Part shown: in pieces, positions 34,400 through 46,825 of the stretch
Layout of the letters: each line of letters begins with the position of its first letter
Position numbering within the stretch: position 1 is the stretch's first letter
Assembly (NCBI GenBank): GCA_963585895.1
Contig: OY757921.1
Coordinates: forward strand, 54,704,590-54,768,589
Source of the DNA: Sepioteuthis lessoniana
Taxonomy: Eukaryota; Mollusca; Cephalopoda; Myopsida; Loliginidae
Length of the DNA stretch: 64,000 bases
Reading direction: 5' to 3'
Notes under the pieces: model-generated
What the model was told of the DNA's origin: nothing
What the model saw: only the letters and a program-made list of their open reading frames with translations
Databases searched by the model: none
Translations under genes and position numbers: made by a program

Positions 34400-37155
34400 A
34401 ACACATGGGAGTCGGGGCGAGAATTAAAGCTGACTCTGCCGCCTGGAAACCGAACAAAAAAACACCAGAAGACTACGAACGGAATTGGATAGGAAAGTAT
34501 GCATAATATTTCAAAGATAATAACATCCTTTCTCTCCCGGGGTCCACAAAGGCACTCGAGCCTAAAACGTTATCCCTGGTGATCACTGCCCTGGGAATCA
34601 AGCGACTGTCCGGTCTAGGCGAGAAATTTTCGAGGAGCTTATGAAAGTAGCGGGTGTCCCAAGTCGCTACTTTTGCAGAAGAAATTTTGTGACATGGGAT
34701 ATTCTGTTGCCGATCACGATATGCGCTGAAAGTCTTGCACTAAGCAACATTACCACACAATCGCATCGTTTGCAACCACAGTACATGGGAACACGAACGA
34801 TCAAAATAACAGTGTGTAACGTTCCTGAGCCTGCTAGGTTACGTTCTGGTTTCCTTCTAAAGCAAATATGGAAGAGTAGAGAAGGTCACATCGAATCATG
34901 GTCCTATTGGTGTAGAAGCCGAGGATTACTCCCCCCTCATCCCCACAACCCCCGACATCATCACTTCTAACGGCTGCCAGATGAGGGTCGTCATCGAAAG
35001 AAGACAAACCCACTGTTGTTTGTGCAGATAGCAAGGGCACTTAGCCAAACACTACGCAAAGAATAGGTTGAACCAGCCAAAAACCCAGCCTTTCTGGCTA
35101 CTCTCCTTGCTAAAAAAAACTTGAAAAACCCAAGGAACAAGAAGTGGGTGGACTGAGGAGATCCGAAAGAAAAGGGGGGATTCGTTCAAACCCACCCAGC
35201 CTAAAAAGTGCCCCGCTCCGAAAACCCTTGAAGCCCATGACGAGGAACTCAAGAAAAAAAATCAAGAACAGGAAGCCTCCTAGGAAACATCAACTCCGCA
35301 CACCCTCCGTGAAAAGGGAAAAAATAAAAATAAAAACCAGGAGCTAGAAGCTTCAACTACCAGGGAGAGCTCCCAAGAAGAATTTCAGCTCCGTTTTCTG
35401 CGGCCAAAATTAAGAAAAACAAAAAGAAAGGCGAAAGATTGAAAACTCTTACAGGGACAGCTCGCCAGAGGTTCCAGCTCCTCTTTCCAAATCAAAGAGA
35501 GAAGCTACCACGACAGAAGCAGCTCCTTATCTAAAAGCCATAAGAAAGAAAATAAAAAAACTTCGCCAGGACAGTAGGAAGAATAGCAGAAAGAACCAAT
35601 GACCTCACAGCAACTAGCACCCATGGACGTACAAATAAACCTAAAACAACGCAGAGACAGTGAAAATGGGACAGCCAAAAAGTGTGCAAAAACTGAATAC
35701 AAGCCTATTTCCCCACAAAAACAATACCATCACCAAAATTACTAAAACTACCTAACCCCATGCCCCATTTACCCAAACCTCAATTTCACATACACCTTCC
35801 CCTCCCATATTCTCCCCGTCGAAAAGTTATCTAGCTTCCTGTCAGAAAACAGGGACTCAAAAAAAATATAGGCTTACAACGGGCCAGATCGGTTTCTCTG
35901 ACTCTTATAGACCATCCAAAACGAACAAGCCTCCAGAGGCTGCCAAGGACCTTAGAATGGTCTTATGCCATTTAGAAAATAGATTGTAAACCATAGAAAT
36001 TTTAAAGGAGCACCCACGGTGATCACCTTTGTCAGATTGGCTGGCATTCGCCAAAAGGGGTGAGGCAATGGTTAGAAAGGTCCAGCAAATCCAATCTTGG
36101 CGTAACGCTGGTAGAAATGGAGCACCCTTCATGGAGAAAAATGGTCAAGGTGTGTTCTTATTTATGTTCACCCCTCCCTCTATCGAGCCTCAAAGATTCG
36201 GTTCCCGCTGGATTTCGAAGGTCAATCGAGGGAGGGCTGGTTAATAACTATACTTACCGAGGGTTCCTTCACATGCTGTCGGCATCCTCACACCTGAAAA
36301 CTTCAAGAACATCATTGGTACTGAGTAAGAGGTAAGTGAAGGATATCTTTGAACCGCGCTTGTTTAAATATGAAGAGACTGGGGGATACAAACAAGTATG
36401 TGCACTTACTTGGTAAACCATCGAACCTCTGTGTGGATATCACTGCAGTGAAGGAGACTCACTTCATTTGCATAGCAGATGGTCGGGTGCTGCTAGTTGG
36501 ATGCAGCCTTAACACAGATGTCAATCTTGTCTGAGCAGATGACGAGGACCGACTGGTTGTAGCTGATGTAGCCGTGAAATATTTTGCTTTTCGGGTGGTT
36601 GCGGTTTATGCGCCCAATTCAGTTCGAGAGAGACGCTCTTTTCTTCAGTGTTTAGTGCTGTTCCTCGATTATCCAAAGCAGATAGTTCTAGGGAATGATT
36701 GGAATACGATTTTTGATCCCATGATAGATAAGTTCGAGAGGGGTTCTAGAGAGTTGGACAGTTGTGAAAGCGGTCTGATCGATTTTATGGCCCGTCACGA
36801 TTTGGATAGGATCACCCACAGAGAGAGATATGGACGTGGATTGATAGTTCGCGCTCAGTCCGTTCTTGGTCTTACCTAAACAGTGTTAGACGAGCTAACT
36901 CTGATTTGTTTTTGTTTCATGTTCCACTGGATAGGGCAGACTGAACATAGATTAGTTAGGGTTAGTCTGTGGCAATAAAAAATTGGCTGGGAGTTCAGTA
37001 CCTCCTTACTCGAGATACGGACTTCTGAGACAGACTGGAATCGCTTATACAGCGGGCACTAGTGGAGACGATAGTTGGGTATAGGTGGTGAGGTTCTTTA
37101 AAATATAGGATTTGGTACTTCACCGTTAAGTACGGCCGAATGCTCAAAGGCGAAA
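34400..37155 (+). mobile_element. Tx1-like LINE, copy B
   Basis: ORF1 relics are visible from about 34440: a DYERNWIGKYA-like stretch, EELMKVAGVPSRYFCRRNF near 34640 and LQPQYMGTRTIKITV near 34770. They are followed by low-complexity lysine- and proline-rich sequence and, near 36170-36240, the start of the conserved ORF1 C terminus. ORF2 starts near 36340 with endonuclease pieces (AVKETHFIC, VVAVYAPN, NDWNTIFDPMID) and runs to about 37155 with stops. A segment between the ETH and VGCSL blocks is deleted. The RT is missing. Confidence 0.7.
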
Positions 37156-37889
37156 TCTTCAGATGATTAGAGCTCCCGGGCTTAAAATTCAAATCTATTC
37201 TGCTCTTGACTTGTGTTCGAATCGAACTTGAAAGACAAATACATAAACTCTTTACTTCGATGTAGCACAAGGATAAATAACTTGAGCACCTAATGAGACA
37301 CGAACTCACTCGTGTAGGTTTGCTAGTCTAGCTTGCTAATCATTACATCACCAGAGGTGCCCTATGCGCCATTAGAATGTGAACGAATGTCAACAAATCA
37401 GGTGGAAAATTTTGTTGAGCGCATGAATTTAATTTGATGATTATTCTGATTGTATTGATAATTTTATTTGTTTTTTGTCTATTAATTTTAGTATCCTACA
37501 TTTTTTATAATCAGTTTGTATGATGATAAAAGAACATAGGTATTAAAACTAGGATGTCAGTAGATTGCAGCAGAGCGTGCATAGATTCATCATTCATACT
37601 CTTTAGAAAAATGATCCCGCTTCTCTACTTTGACATGTAAAATTTGGTTTTAGTAAAGATATATAGGAATGAGTGAAAAAGAGAAAAACAAGATGAGACA
37701 GAAAAATCATGAAATTGGTAAAAATAGACTTAGGTGAATAAAATGAAAGGAAAATATATGCGAATAAGCTAAGGCATACATGCTGATAGATAGATGAAAA
37801 GATTGTGTTCGAAAGAGAAGAATAGACAGCTAGTTTAGTACAAACAAAATAAGCGAGAGAGGAAAATACGGCAGGTCTCAAGTAGAACG
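37156..37889. other. Spacer without recognised genes
   Basis: Nothing recognisable on either strand. Confidence 0.45.
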
Positions 37890-38500
37890 TTTGTACCTCT
37901 ACTCCACCGCATAGACGCTTGCACCACCTCGGTTCTATCGGATCAATGCAGTTAGCACTACGACTTAAGTGTCAGTCGTGGTAAATTTTACTGTGATGAA
38001 AAGGGGAAGTGGCGAATACACTAAAACAACTTCTTGGTTCGTTAGTACAAAAGTTTATTCGCTACTACCTCTTAGTAGTCGTAGCGAAGAGAGAAAAGGA
38101 GTATGAACTGAGTCGACCTCTTTAGTTAGACTGACACAAATTGTCGTGAAGAAAGAAGAAGCAGAAACAGACCCTGGTATCATATTACCCGTTTTCTGTT
38201 GTTGTTCTCGTAGGTGCTTGTTCGGAGCCCCATCTCCACTGCTTCGCGGTGAGTGAAGATCTCTTCACGGAGCTCACCCCAAAATGGAGGCTGTAATTTT
38301 CAACCGTCTTCAGATCGTCGTGGCTATTGTTCAACTGTCTGCTTTACACCGTCACGTCTCGTAGCCAAGTGATTCTTTTCTTGTTTTCTATCTCACGCCC
38401 ACTGCCCGAACGGCTTTTCTGTTTGAGTTTCTTCCAGCCATTTAGAACTCGTTGCCGATTTGCTGCTGATCCATTTCTATTTTTAACCTGGGTGTCCCTA
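37890..38500. repeat. Unclassified repeat family 2, copy 2
   Basis: Same block order as 888-1400: a CGCATAGACGCTTG-type start, AGTATGAACTGAGTC (about 38100), TTTTCTGTTGTTGTTCTCGTAGGT (split by mismatches in the other copy), and TTTCTATTTTTAA near 38475. No (CT)n tract and no coding frame. What it encodes or derives from is unknown. Confidence 0.55.
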
Positions 38501-39224
38501 ATTATATCACACATCGATTTTTATTATCGAAAATAAAATTATGAATTATGATTAGTGCAGACTGTTCGATTTGCAAGATAATCTAGGGCAACTATTACTT
38601 TTTATTTTTGAAATTCTAAGTTGTGAAGGCTTTATATTATCACTCAATCCACTTCCCAGAAGAAATAAACCAAACAGGCACATGCTTTGTGCATGATCAC
38701 AAAGTCTAGGAGTTGATTTATAATTTGTAAATACATTGTAATCTGATTTAACAATAATCAATAGAGTCTTTTATCAATTTCTATAGAAAGGTTCAGCCTT
38801 GGACGATGTAAATAAAAGCAGTCAGTTTTAATTATTATAGCGATAATGGTTATGTAGAAATGAAATGATTGTATTTGTTTCAAATTTTACAAGGAAGAAA
38901 ATGTGATAGGAAAAATAAGCGTTGTACTTTTCCCGCTATGTCAAAGAAGACAATTTGAAAGCTCAATGTTTTATATTAGGTATTGGGGAAAGAAAGCAGA
39001 AAACCAATGAAAGTTCTCCATTTAAAGTCACTATTATTTCTTTCCACAGCGTAGAGGTTCTGCTTATTCCTTCAAATATTATTTCTAAAATTCCTTTTCG
39101 ACAATCTCCATTTTACGTACTACGTATTTTTTCCTCAGAATTTAAGTTTAGTCAACCAGTCACTCAAGCTTCAGATTGCTTACAGCTTGTAATTATCATC
39201 CAAGTTCAAATCTATGGTATTACA
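38501..39224. other. Spacer without recognised genes
   Basis: Nothing recognisable on either strand. Confidence 0.45.
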
Positions 39225-39440
39225 TGAGAATACTTGATACCATATAACTATGTGTAAATTATTGTTATTAAGAATAGTTATGTGTAACCATAATTGTTAA
39301 TTAAGGATTCTTGATAGTTACTTGGAACTATATAACCGCGAGCAAACAAATGATTATAAGTAAATAGAAATAACTACTTGAAAACAAATGATTATTAGTA
39401 TTAGATAGGAAAGCTTGAAACCATACAACTGTGAGAAAAA
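39225..39440 (+). repeat. ~50-bp minisatellite, type 2
   Basis: At least four diverged units contain GAATACTTGATACCATATAA, TACTTGGAACTATATAACCG, CAAACAAATGATTATAAG and GAAACCATACAACTGTGAG. It is the largest array of this type in the window. Confidence 0.6.
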
Positions 39441-39686
39441 ATTAAAGTAACTACACCAGAATGTACATATAAACGCTAAAAAGTGATTCTATAACCTTTA
39501 AGGATAATAGATCCTGGATGGCTTAACATTTAAAACAACCAATCAATTCAAATAATTTTCAAAAGTTAAAATAAATATCGATTTGCCTTTTTTTTTTAAT
39601 TTAGACGTTTTTCATTTTTAAAATTGTAATTGACATTGTCATCCTGTATTCATCTACATTTCTTTCAGTTCTTAATTTGACTCTTT

Positions 39687-40120
39687 CTTATCATCATCAA
39701 GTCGTGTTGATAACACGGATTCCCTTGTATCTCTCACACTATCCATCTCTATTAACCATCGTTCTTGGGAAGTCTCCAAGACTATTTTATTTCCACACAA
39801 AACTGATAAATGTATGTTTTTGTGGCCAGCCAACATTGGTTTGTCCACGTGTAGGAGCCCATTGGAGAAAGTCGCTTATGAGTTTGTTGTTACTTCAACA
39901 ATGATGCCCAGCATATCTTCTTCGTCTCACTTGGATTATTTGTGGGATGGGGGTAAGTAGCTATACATCTCTTGTTTTGTTGTTGGATATTGCTTCCAGA
40001 ATTTATTCAAAACGACACGTTCTTCCAAGATAAGAACAACATGTATTTTTTCAAATATTTCGATAGAGCCATATAGCCATATAGTATTACTAACATGGCA
40101 CAGCTTTGAAGAATTGCCGT
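39687..40120 (-). mobile_element. RTE-like LINE, copy 5 (3' fragment)
   Basis: The plus strand begins TCATCATCAAGTCGTG at about 39690 and then matches the 3' end of copy 2 (CACGGATTCCC, CTTATGAGTTTGTTGTTACT, the CCCAGCATATC segment) until about 40110. It is truncated at the 5' side. No usable frame remains. Confidence 0.7.
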
Positions 40121-40699
40121 CTTAAAATTATGATTGGCTCACTTACGATGGTTAGAAACAGGTTCGATACTCTCTAGAAGACATCGGAAAGACATTGATA
40201 AAAGATTGAAGTTTACCTTCTCAAACATCTTTATTCTCTACCTCTTTTCTCGTTCACCTTCTGTTCTCTTTTCTTTTAACTTCAGATACTTTTTCCTTTT
40301 AGTTCAACTTACCTCATCTTATATTACAGTGTTTTATTTCTAATGTTTATTTATTTTGTTTTTAATCTACATTTCTCTATTACTTTCTATTATTATTTCT
40401 CTTTCATTTAACTTCAAAGATTCCTTAATTTCTATCTAACATACCTTCACTTTTCCTTCATTTCCCCAAATGAGACATCTACAAATCCCTGCACTGCGCT
40501 TCAATAAGCAAATGACAACAGTTTCACGGCTCACACAAAACTATTTGCAATAGATTCAGTCCGTCTTTAAGTTTACATGTACGAAATTTGATTTCGGTAC
40601 TCCAAGAAGAATCGGGATCTTTTGCAACTTTCACCAACTGAGACAAATAGGATGGAGCAATCAATTCAATTGTGAGAAGGAATTCATAAAAAATGAACA
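40121..40699. other. Pyrimidine-rich spacer
   Basis: T/C-rich sequence with no recognisable gene. Confidence 0.4.
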
Positions 40700-41060
40700 T
40701 TGCTCTGGGGCTGTAGAATACGCCAACTTCTTTTCTGGAGAGTGGTAAGACCCCTCCCCACAAACGAGTGCCCTGTTTATAGCACTGATGGTAAAGTTCC
40801 AGTAATGCTGGAACTTTGTGGAATGCGGGGGACTCCTTCATTACCATCGCTCCCAGGTCCTACGTATGGGTCAAATAGAACTAAACTGCATACTTGTGGT
40901 AAACTGAATTGTGCTAAACTGAATTGCTTGAAATAGAACTGTTTTGACATCTAAACTGCGTACTTATCCTTAACTGAATGGTTTGAAATAGAACTGTTAA
41001 TTTTGATAGGTTTTTTAAAGGTTGATATGCCATAAAACCCAAACAAACAAAAACTAAACA
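40700..41060 (+). repeat. SINE-like composite family, copy 3
   Basis: The head begins TTGCTCTGGGGCTGTAGAA and continues through GGTAAGACCCCTCCCC, GAGTGCCCTG and ATGGGTCAAATAGAAC. About two 56-bp units follow (40880-41005), then GGTTGATATGCCATAAAACC and a CAAACAAACAAAA tail. This copy has both ends and joins the head seen at 2280 to the tail seen at 5545. A clear target duplication was not identified. Confidence 0.65.
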
Positions 41061-42249
41061 ATTTCCCTATATTTTTTAAAAGTGCCTATCTTCCAACGTC
41101 GACATAAATGACAAGATTCAACATCATTTTAAATATGCTAAAACAGAAGAATCTTTCAAAAGCATGACATGCGCACACGAAAATGTTAGTGTACCAAGCA
41201 ATAAAGATTCCGACGCTACTGTATGTATTAACCTAATCTTTCCGCCACGAGCAGTATGTGACAACTGGTCAATTTTTAAGTGGAGTAGTGCTGGTTTGAA
41301 ATCAAAGTTTTCATTCTCATAGTCCAGTTGCTGCACCTTAGCAAAAAAAAAAACAGTCTGCCCAACTATTTACTCATAGCTGAGGTAGGGAGAATTAGCG
41401 CGAAGTTAAACCCAAGCAGCTTCGTCCAGAATTTGATCTCAGCAAATCGTATCCATCTCCTAAGACGATAACCGTTATGCCACGCGCCTCCACATTCCAA
41501 TGTGCCTTAAATACCAGGCCAATATACCAACGACATCTCAAAACACTTTACTTTTTCAGATGTCTTCAATACCAAACGAAAAAGCAGAATGAATAAAAAT
41601 AAACAAGATTTAAATCTTTTGTTTACGAGAATAAAATTAATGCGACAGACGAGAAACTCTGACGATTCAGAGAAGAATAGCAAGTTTCATAGTCAACAGA
41701 TGCGAAATGTCAGAAAAATAACGAGGACGAAAAGATAGGCAGTAACAACCAAAGTCCCATTTTTAATCAGGAGATAGCTGTCCCGGATGCAGAATTTTTT
41801 TCGAAGCCAAGATTGGATTCCTAAGCTGCCTCAGAGCCCATTGTGGATGAACGTTCAGAACGTCATCGCGGGGTAGTAACGACTACTCTGTTTTTACTTG
41901 CATGTACTCACTTAGAGTTTTCTAATATTATTTTTTCTGTTTATTTTACATTCAGATATATCTAACACTATCAGAACGGCTTAGAATACGCTGATTGAAT
42001 CCTCAGCAAAGATTTATTTATTAGGTATAAACTAGAATAGATAAGACCGGAGATTTGCAAGTGTAGACGATGCACACAGAGAGAAAGAGAGAGAGGGGGG
42101 TAAGTATTTTCCACATTATCAGCGCGTGCAGCAAAACTGGGACAGGAGTATAAAAGGAGGATCGACCGGATAGAGAAGGCCGACATAAAATTCTTGACAA
42201 GAATAAATTTTTAATCTGCCTACATACATCGTCATCAATTTCCATTTTC
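41061..42249. other. Spacer without recognised genes
   Basis: The 70-codon minus-strand frame at 41124-41336 has no known motif. Nothing else was recognised. Confidence 0.4.
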
Positions 42250-42920
42250 TTTTTCTTTTTTTTTTTTGAAAAGGAGTGAATTAAAATACTTTGAAAATTT
42301 TCGAAGCAGACCCCATCAAACAAACAGATGAAGAAAAAATAAGTGAAGAGTACATCAGAAAAAAAAGAAAACTTTTCGAGAACATGTTCTGCAGCAGAAA
42401 TCTCATCAAAGGAATAAACACCTCGGCAGTAGCCATTTGTAAAATTATCTGGCTCTTTCTTTGGACGAGGAAAGAACTCAGACAAATGGACGAAAGGACA
42501 AAGAAATTGATGACTATTCACAAGGACATAGAAAGAAATGTGTATCAAGAAAAGAAGGGGAAAGAGAACTCACCAGCATTGTATATTGCGAATATGCATC
42601 ATTACAAAAACTCGACGAATACATGAACAAGTACGAAGAAAAACTAATTACAGCATCCAAACCAGCACTTTGAGTTACAAACGAATCACCTGAAGACCAG
42701 ATCTAGTATTGATTAACAAGAAAAAAAATTGTCATCTAGTGGATTTTGCCGTTTTGTTGGACCACAGAGGGAACATGAAAAAAAGGGAAGTGATAAACAA
42801 ATACTTGTATCTGGCTAGAAAATAGAAAAGGCTGTAGAACATTCAAGTGTCAACAATACCAAGTGTACTTGGAGCCCTCAGAACACTCCTCAAAGGCATG
42901 AAAACAAAACAGGACCTTCC
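42250..42920 (+). mobile_element. R4/Dong-like LINE C-terminal fragment
   Basis: The plus-strand frame at 42291-42626 contains IFEADPIKQ, NMFCSRNLIKGINT and RKELRQMDERTKKLMTIHKD, the post-RT region of this family. It is followed by degraded endonuclease sequence up to SVLGALRTLLKG at about 42900. There are stops and frameshifts throughout. Confidence 0.7.
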
Positions 42921-42949
42921 AAAATAACGAAAAAATTTTACCAACAAGT

Positions 42950-43345
42950 AGAAAAGCAGAAAAGCCGAATGGATGAATAATATGAAAAAAGTATTACAAG
43001 GACTTGAAGGCCTTGAGATGGAAATATACTCGGACTCACTAAGAACAACACTCAAGAAAGTACCAAATTGGAAAACACCAGGTCATGATGGCAGACATAG
43101 ATCCTGGTTTTTAAAAATCCCCGTCCATTCACGACAGATTGTCTCAGAGACTGGATAAATGCCTAGAAGTAAAGATATCCGAATGGATGACGAAAGAGAA
43201 AACTATCCTGACATTAGGAACAGAAGAACTACATTATACAGATCAGCACATGCTCAAGGAGGTCAAAGCAATGTGGAAATTGTAGCTGTGGTGTGGATTG
43301 ACTCCAAAATTACCTACAAAAAGGAAATTATGCTACTCGTGCCAT
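42950..43345 (+). mobile_element. R4/Dong-like LINE N-terminal RT fragment
   Basis: The plus strand has YSDSLRTTLKKVPNWKTPGHDG (split by mutations), a WFLKIP segment, and AVVWIDSKITYKKEIMLLVP at the end. This is the start of the RT domain of the same family. It lies downstream of the C-terminal fragment, the reverse of normal order. Confidence 0.65.
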
Positions 43346-44059
43346 AATCATTCCACCGAGTAATTCTACGTAATTCTATTTTCTTCGTTGAATGAAAGTT
43401 TTAGCCTTATTTCTTTTACTTATTCAATAAACGGTATTAGGGTCATCTGACGAGAATGTGCACCATTTCTGGGACTTCCTCTCAAAGGTTTTATTTGCAC
43501 ACTGGTCCAACTCTCTGAATATAAATTGTTATAGACTCAATCAAGAACATAATCAAAGATAATGAACGAACGAAACACTTCTTTATAAAAAAACATCTCA
43601 TTTTATTCTCAAAAGGAGCCCACTGTTTATTGTTAGTTGGGAGATAGATGGAGAGACATATACTCATAGAGAGGACTTCTTCTTGTCCCATATCTTCTTC
43701 CGGGAGCCAGGGGGTGCCAACACTTGCACCCCCTTGTACCGTATCGTCAGAGACGACCTAACGCCTCTGATCGGCTGCGTGTCCCTCGCTCAACTCCCGA
43801 TTCTCTGGACTCAGTCTAAATCTGACCGCGTGGTTATTACGTGGTCTCCTTCCGGTTACACACCTGTTGGACATACCTACCCCGACCACTGCCATCGCCC
43901 TGTTTACTTATCACAACGTGAAAGCTTGTCAAAGCACACGGAGTCATTGGGAACGAACCGAAAATCCATGTCATATGTTATATAACAAATGTATATATCA
44001 CTGAGGCTCTATTATGTTGATTCAAAAGTGTGACGGTGAAATGTAATTTGAAAATATAT
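43346..44059. other. Spacer with a GC-richer unidentified frame
   Basis: The plus-strand frame at 43683-43985 (100 codons) lies in a visibly GC-richer patch, with a run of C-rich codons and no family motif that I recognise. It may be part of an unidentified transposon. Confidence 0.3.
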
Positions 44060-45225
44060 CTGCGTGCGTTATGAGAATATTGCCTGAATCTCGCGATCAA
44101 GTGTAAGTTTAAAGATCTTTATTTTGAATTGTTCTACGCAATATTCCTTTTGTTTCATATCTACATGGAAGTATTTTCCGTTATTTCTATGTTGCCCTGT
44201 AATTCCGGTTTGACCCAGAAACTGGCACCGGGTGCCTGCTTTGAAACCTCTTGTTCCTATTTCCACGGCTTTCACGATCACACTAAATGCATCTTTTCCA
44301 GCTGTTTTATAAGATCTTCATATTTGGTGGTTTTATACTCGTGGCTTTGCTCTATCCGGCTTTCATATGGTAATGATAAGTCTAATACGAAGATTTTAAG
44401 GTTAGCCCTTGACAAGAGAACAAATCTGATCGCAGACCTTTATTATATATTGTTTTGAGGTTATAATTATGCCATCCACTTGATCCGAAAAGGTTTTGAC
44501 CGGGTATAGCTCGATGTTTGATTTTTTGCTCAGAGCCGGCACATGATCTGTCCCTCTGTGAAGCAAATTTCTGGGTTGAAATAGTTGGTTCCGATTTCAT
44601 ATAATTCTTTATAAATCTGACAAACTCATCAAATGCTCAATTGTGCCTCCAGTAACTCCTATTACCAAGACCTGTCTTACAGGTGCTTAGGACATGCTCC
44701 AATGTTTGTGGTTTGTTGTTACATAGGGGACAGTTAGGATTTTTTTTCTTCCATTTAAAAAGATCGTTTTTAGAAGAAAGCTGGTCATACGTAGATGAGC
44801 CATTTGCCATTTGTTGTTCCAAGTAATAGACTTTAGTAAGTCTCCTCCCATTTTGTCCATTGGCCTTGTTAGGATTGCAGGGCTCCTTTTAGGAATCTTT
44901 TATAGTCCAACTCACTCCTTACATCCTGAATGACCAGATTTTTGCCGGTAGTTTTTGAGCACCGCTGTATTTCATTCATTCCTAACCCTTGTCTGCCTGT
45001 TTGAGTGTGTCCAATGATTTCCTCGAAAGTTAGGTTGACTTTAGCACTTTTTATGGTGTCCTTGACTTTCTTCTTCTTTCCTGTTTCCTGAGTTATCCAG
45101 CATCATTTGGAGTCTAAGTTTCCCGAATTTGAATTTCTCTACAATTGATTTGAATGGTAATTTTGATTCTACTCGTCTGTAGTACAAAGCAACATCAGAC
45201 AAAGAAACACAGAACCATTTTTGAC
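44060..45225 (-). mobile_element. Second type of REL-endonuclease LINE (C-terminal half)
   Basis: The minus strand reads, in order: ALYYRRVESKLPFKSIVEKF (about 45190), a basic linker with HTQTGRQGLGM, the zinc finger CPLCNNKPQTLEHVLSTC (about 44730), an RHN-type tail, a nuclease region with LRSDLF where these families usually have LRPD, and VEIGTRGFKAG (about 44260). The zinc motif C-X2-C-X8-H-X4-C and the C-terminal nuclease place it in the restriction-like endonuclease LINE group, but its sequence differs from the R4/Dong-like copies elsewhere. The RPD proline is replaced, and stops and frameshifts are present. Confidence 0.65.
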
Positions 45226-45231
45226 TTTTTG

Positions 45232-45290
45232 TTGTTGGTTGTTTAGGTTTTATGGCATTTATGTAGGTTATTTAACGCCAAATCCTGACT
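45232..45290 (-). repeat. SINE-like family tail, copy 4
   Basis: The reverse complement reads GGATTTGG ... GCCATAAAACCTAAAC then a CAACCAACAAC run, matching the 3' end of the composite family. Only the tail is present. Confidence 0.5.
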
Positions 45291-45394
45291 ATATATGTAT
45301 ATACATGTTCAACCAAAGATTTCTCAACGAATACTTATGTAGGTAAAATTTTCTATAAGCAGGATTTCATTTGTTGGCACAAGATTAATCAGTT

Positions 45395-45600
45395 TTAATA
45401 AGTCATATATTTGGGTACAACTCTGTCTCTCTCATGGACAGAACGTCATCTATTTTGCCGTTCTCGAACAGATCGGTTAAACTATTTACTTTGAAAAATC
45501 GCTTTTTGATAACAGCAAAAGCTCTGCATTCTTTAAGAATATGTTTAACCATGCAAGTTGTCTGACAGGTCAAACACTGAAGCATTATACCGCAAAGATG
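45395..45600 (-). pseudogene. CR1/Jockey-type LINE C-terminal fragment
   Basis: The minus-strand frame (45585-45403) contains CLTCQTTCMVKHILKECRAF, then FFKVNSLTDLFEN and IDDVLS followed by ELYPNI. Cys/His-rich C termini of this form, with a short ...LF...LSFL... tail, occur at the end of ORF2 of several non-LTR retrotransposons. I place it in CR1/Jockey-type elements from memory of the pattern only. Confidence 0.45.
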
Positions 45601-46820
45601 ACGTTGTGTTTTTTTTCCAAAGATTTTCCCAGTATGACTAGCCGGTGGGCTATAATAACTATCGCTAGCTGAATTCTTTCTGGCCCGACTATTTTTTGAT
45701 AAATTGGCTTGATTACAGTTTACCTTTCAAATGACCAAAAAAAGAGACTGATTTATGATTTTTTTAAGTCATTAAATCTTTTGCAAGTTTTCCAGTTCCG
45801 ATGTCTCACCTAGAGTTTTGATTTTCTGTAATGGGCTTCGTATTTATGTATCTGTTACCTCTAATTCCGAAAAGTAATTCTAATGTCTTAACCTGAAAAA
45901 TAATTATTCTGTCCAAACATTTTTAAGTTATTTCAAAAGAGACAGGCATAATAGGGGATCAAATGTACCCCTCATATCTGTTTACTAGCCTAAATTCAAA
46001 AAAGGAATAAATACCGACTATGGCCCTCAAAGGGTATAAAAAGATACAAAACGATAAATCTACTCAATTTGACCGTCATTTTTTAACTATTCTATCAACA
46101 CACCTTCGAAACGATTTATATGCCTTCAAAGTAAATTCTTCGGACATTATATTCCATTACTTCTCAAAAGCAATCTTAAGCAAATCAATATTTGGATGAG
46201 GAGTTGCATTTGTTTTGTTTTCTAAAATACCCATATAGCGTCAAGAGGGTTATGGACTGGGCTTCATGAAGGCCTAAAAAATCTCCAATTATTTCGGAAA
46301 TTTTCTTTGGATTGGTTTCGGTGTTAAGCAAATCAGAGATTCTTTATTGTTTCTTTTCTTGCTCACACATACTGGGCTGAATTTTAATGAAAAAGTACTT
46401 CAATGATATAGCTAATCATTAAAGTTTAGATATATCGCTTTTTTTTCAAAAATTTGATTTATCAAACTAAAAAAAAAATGTTTCAAAAATTATTCCATAT
46501 TTTGCTTCCGCACCCTTTAGACTCTCATTTCATTGCCATAACTCCCATGTCTACCCTGACCTGGAATGGTAAGGGGATTTTACTCGTTCAACAAATAATG
46601 TAGAATATAAAGAAGATTAGAGTATAAGGAAAGTGTAGGGAAAAATGAATACAATACATGACTGTTATTGTATGTGCTTTCAATCTGTGCAAATTGTATA
46701 TCTATTTATTCTAACCTTACACAAGCACTAAATATGGTATTCTTCTTCAGCCTTCCCGTCACTGCTTTAATTCTTTCGACGTTTCTCAGTCTTCCCCCAA
46801 TAGCATTATGAGTGCTTTTT
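45601..46820. other. AT-rich spacer without recognised genes
   Basis: Nothing recognisable on either strand up to the (AAT)n tract at about 46826-46850. Confidence 0.45.
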
Positions 46821-46825
46821 CGAAA

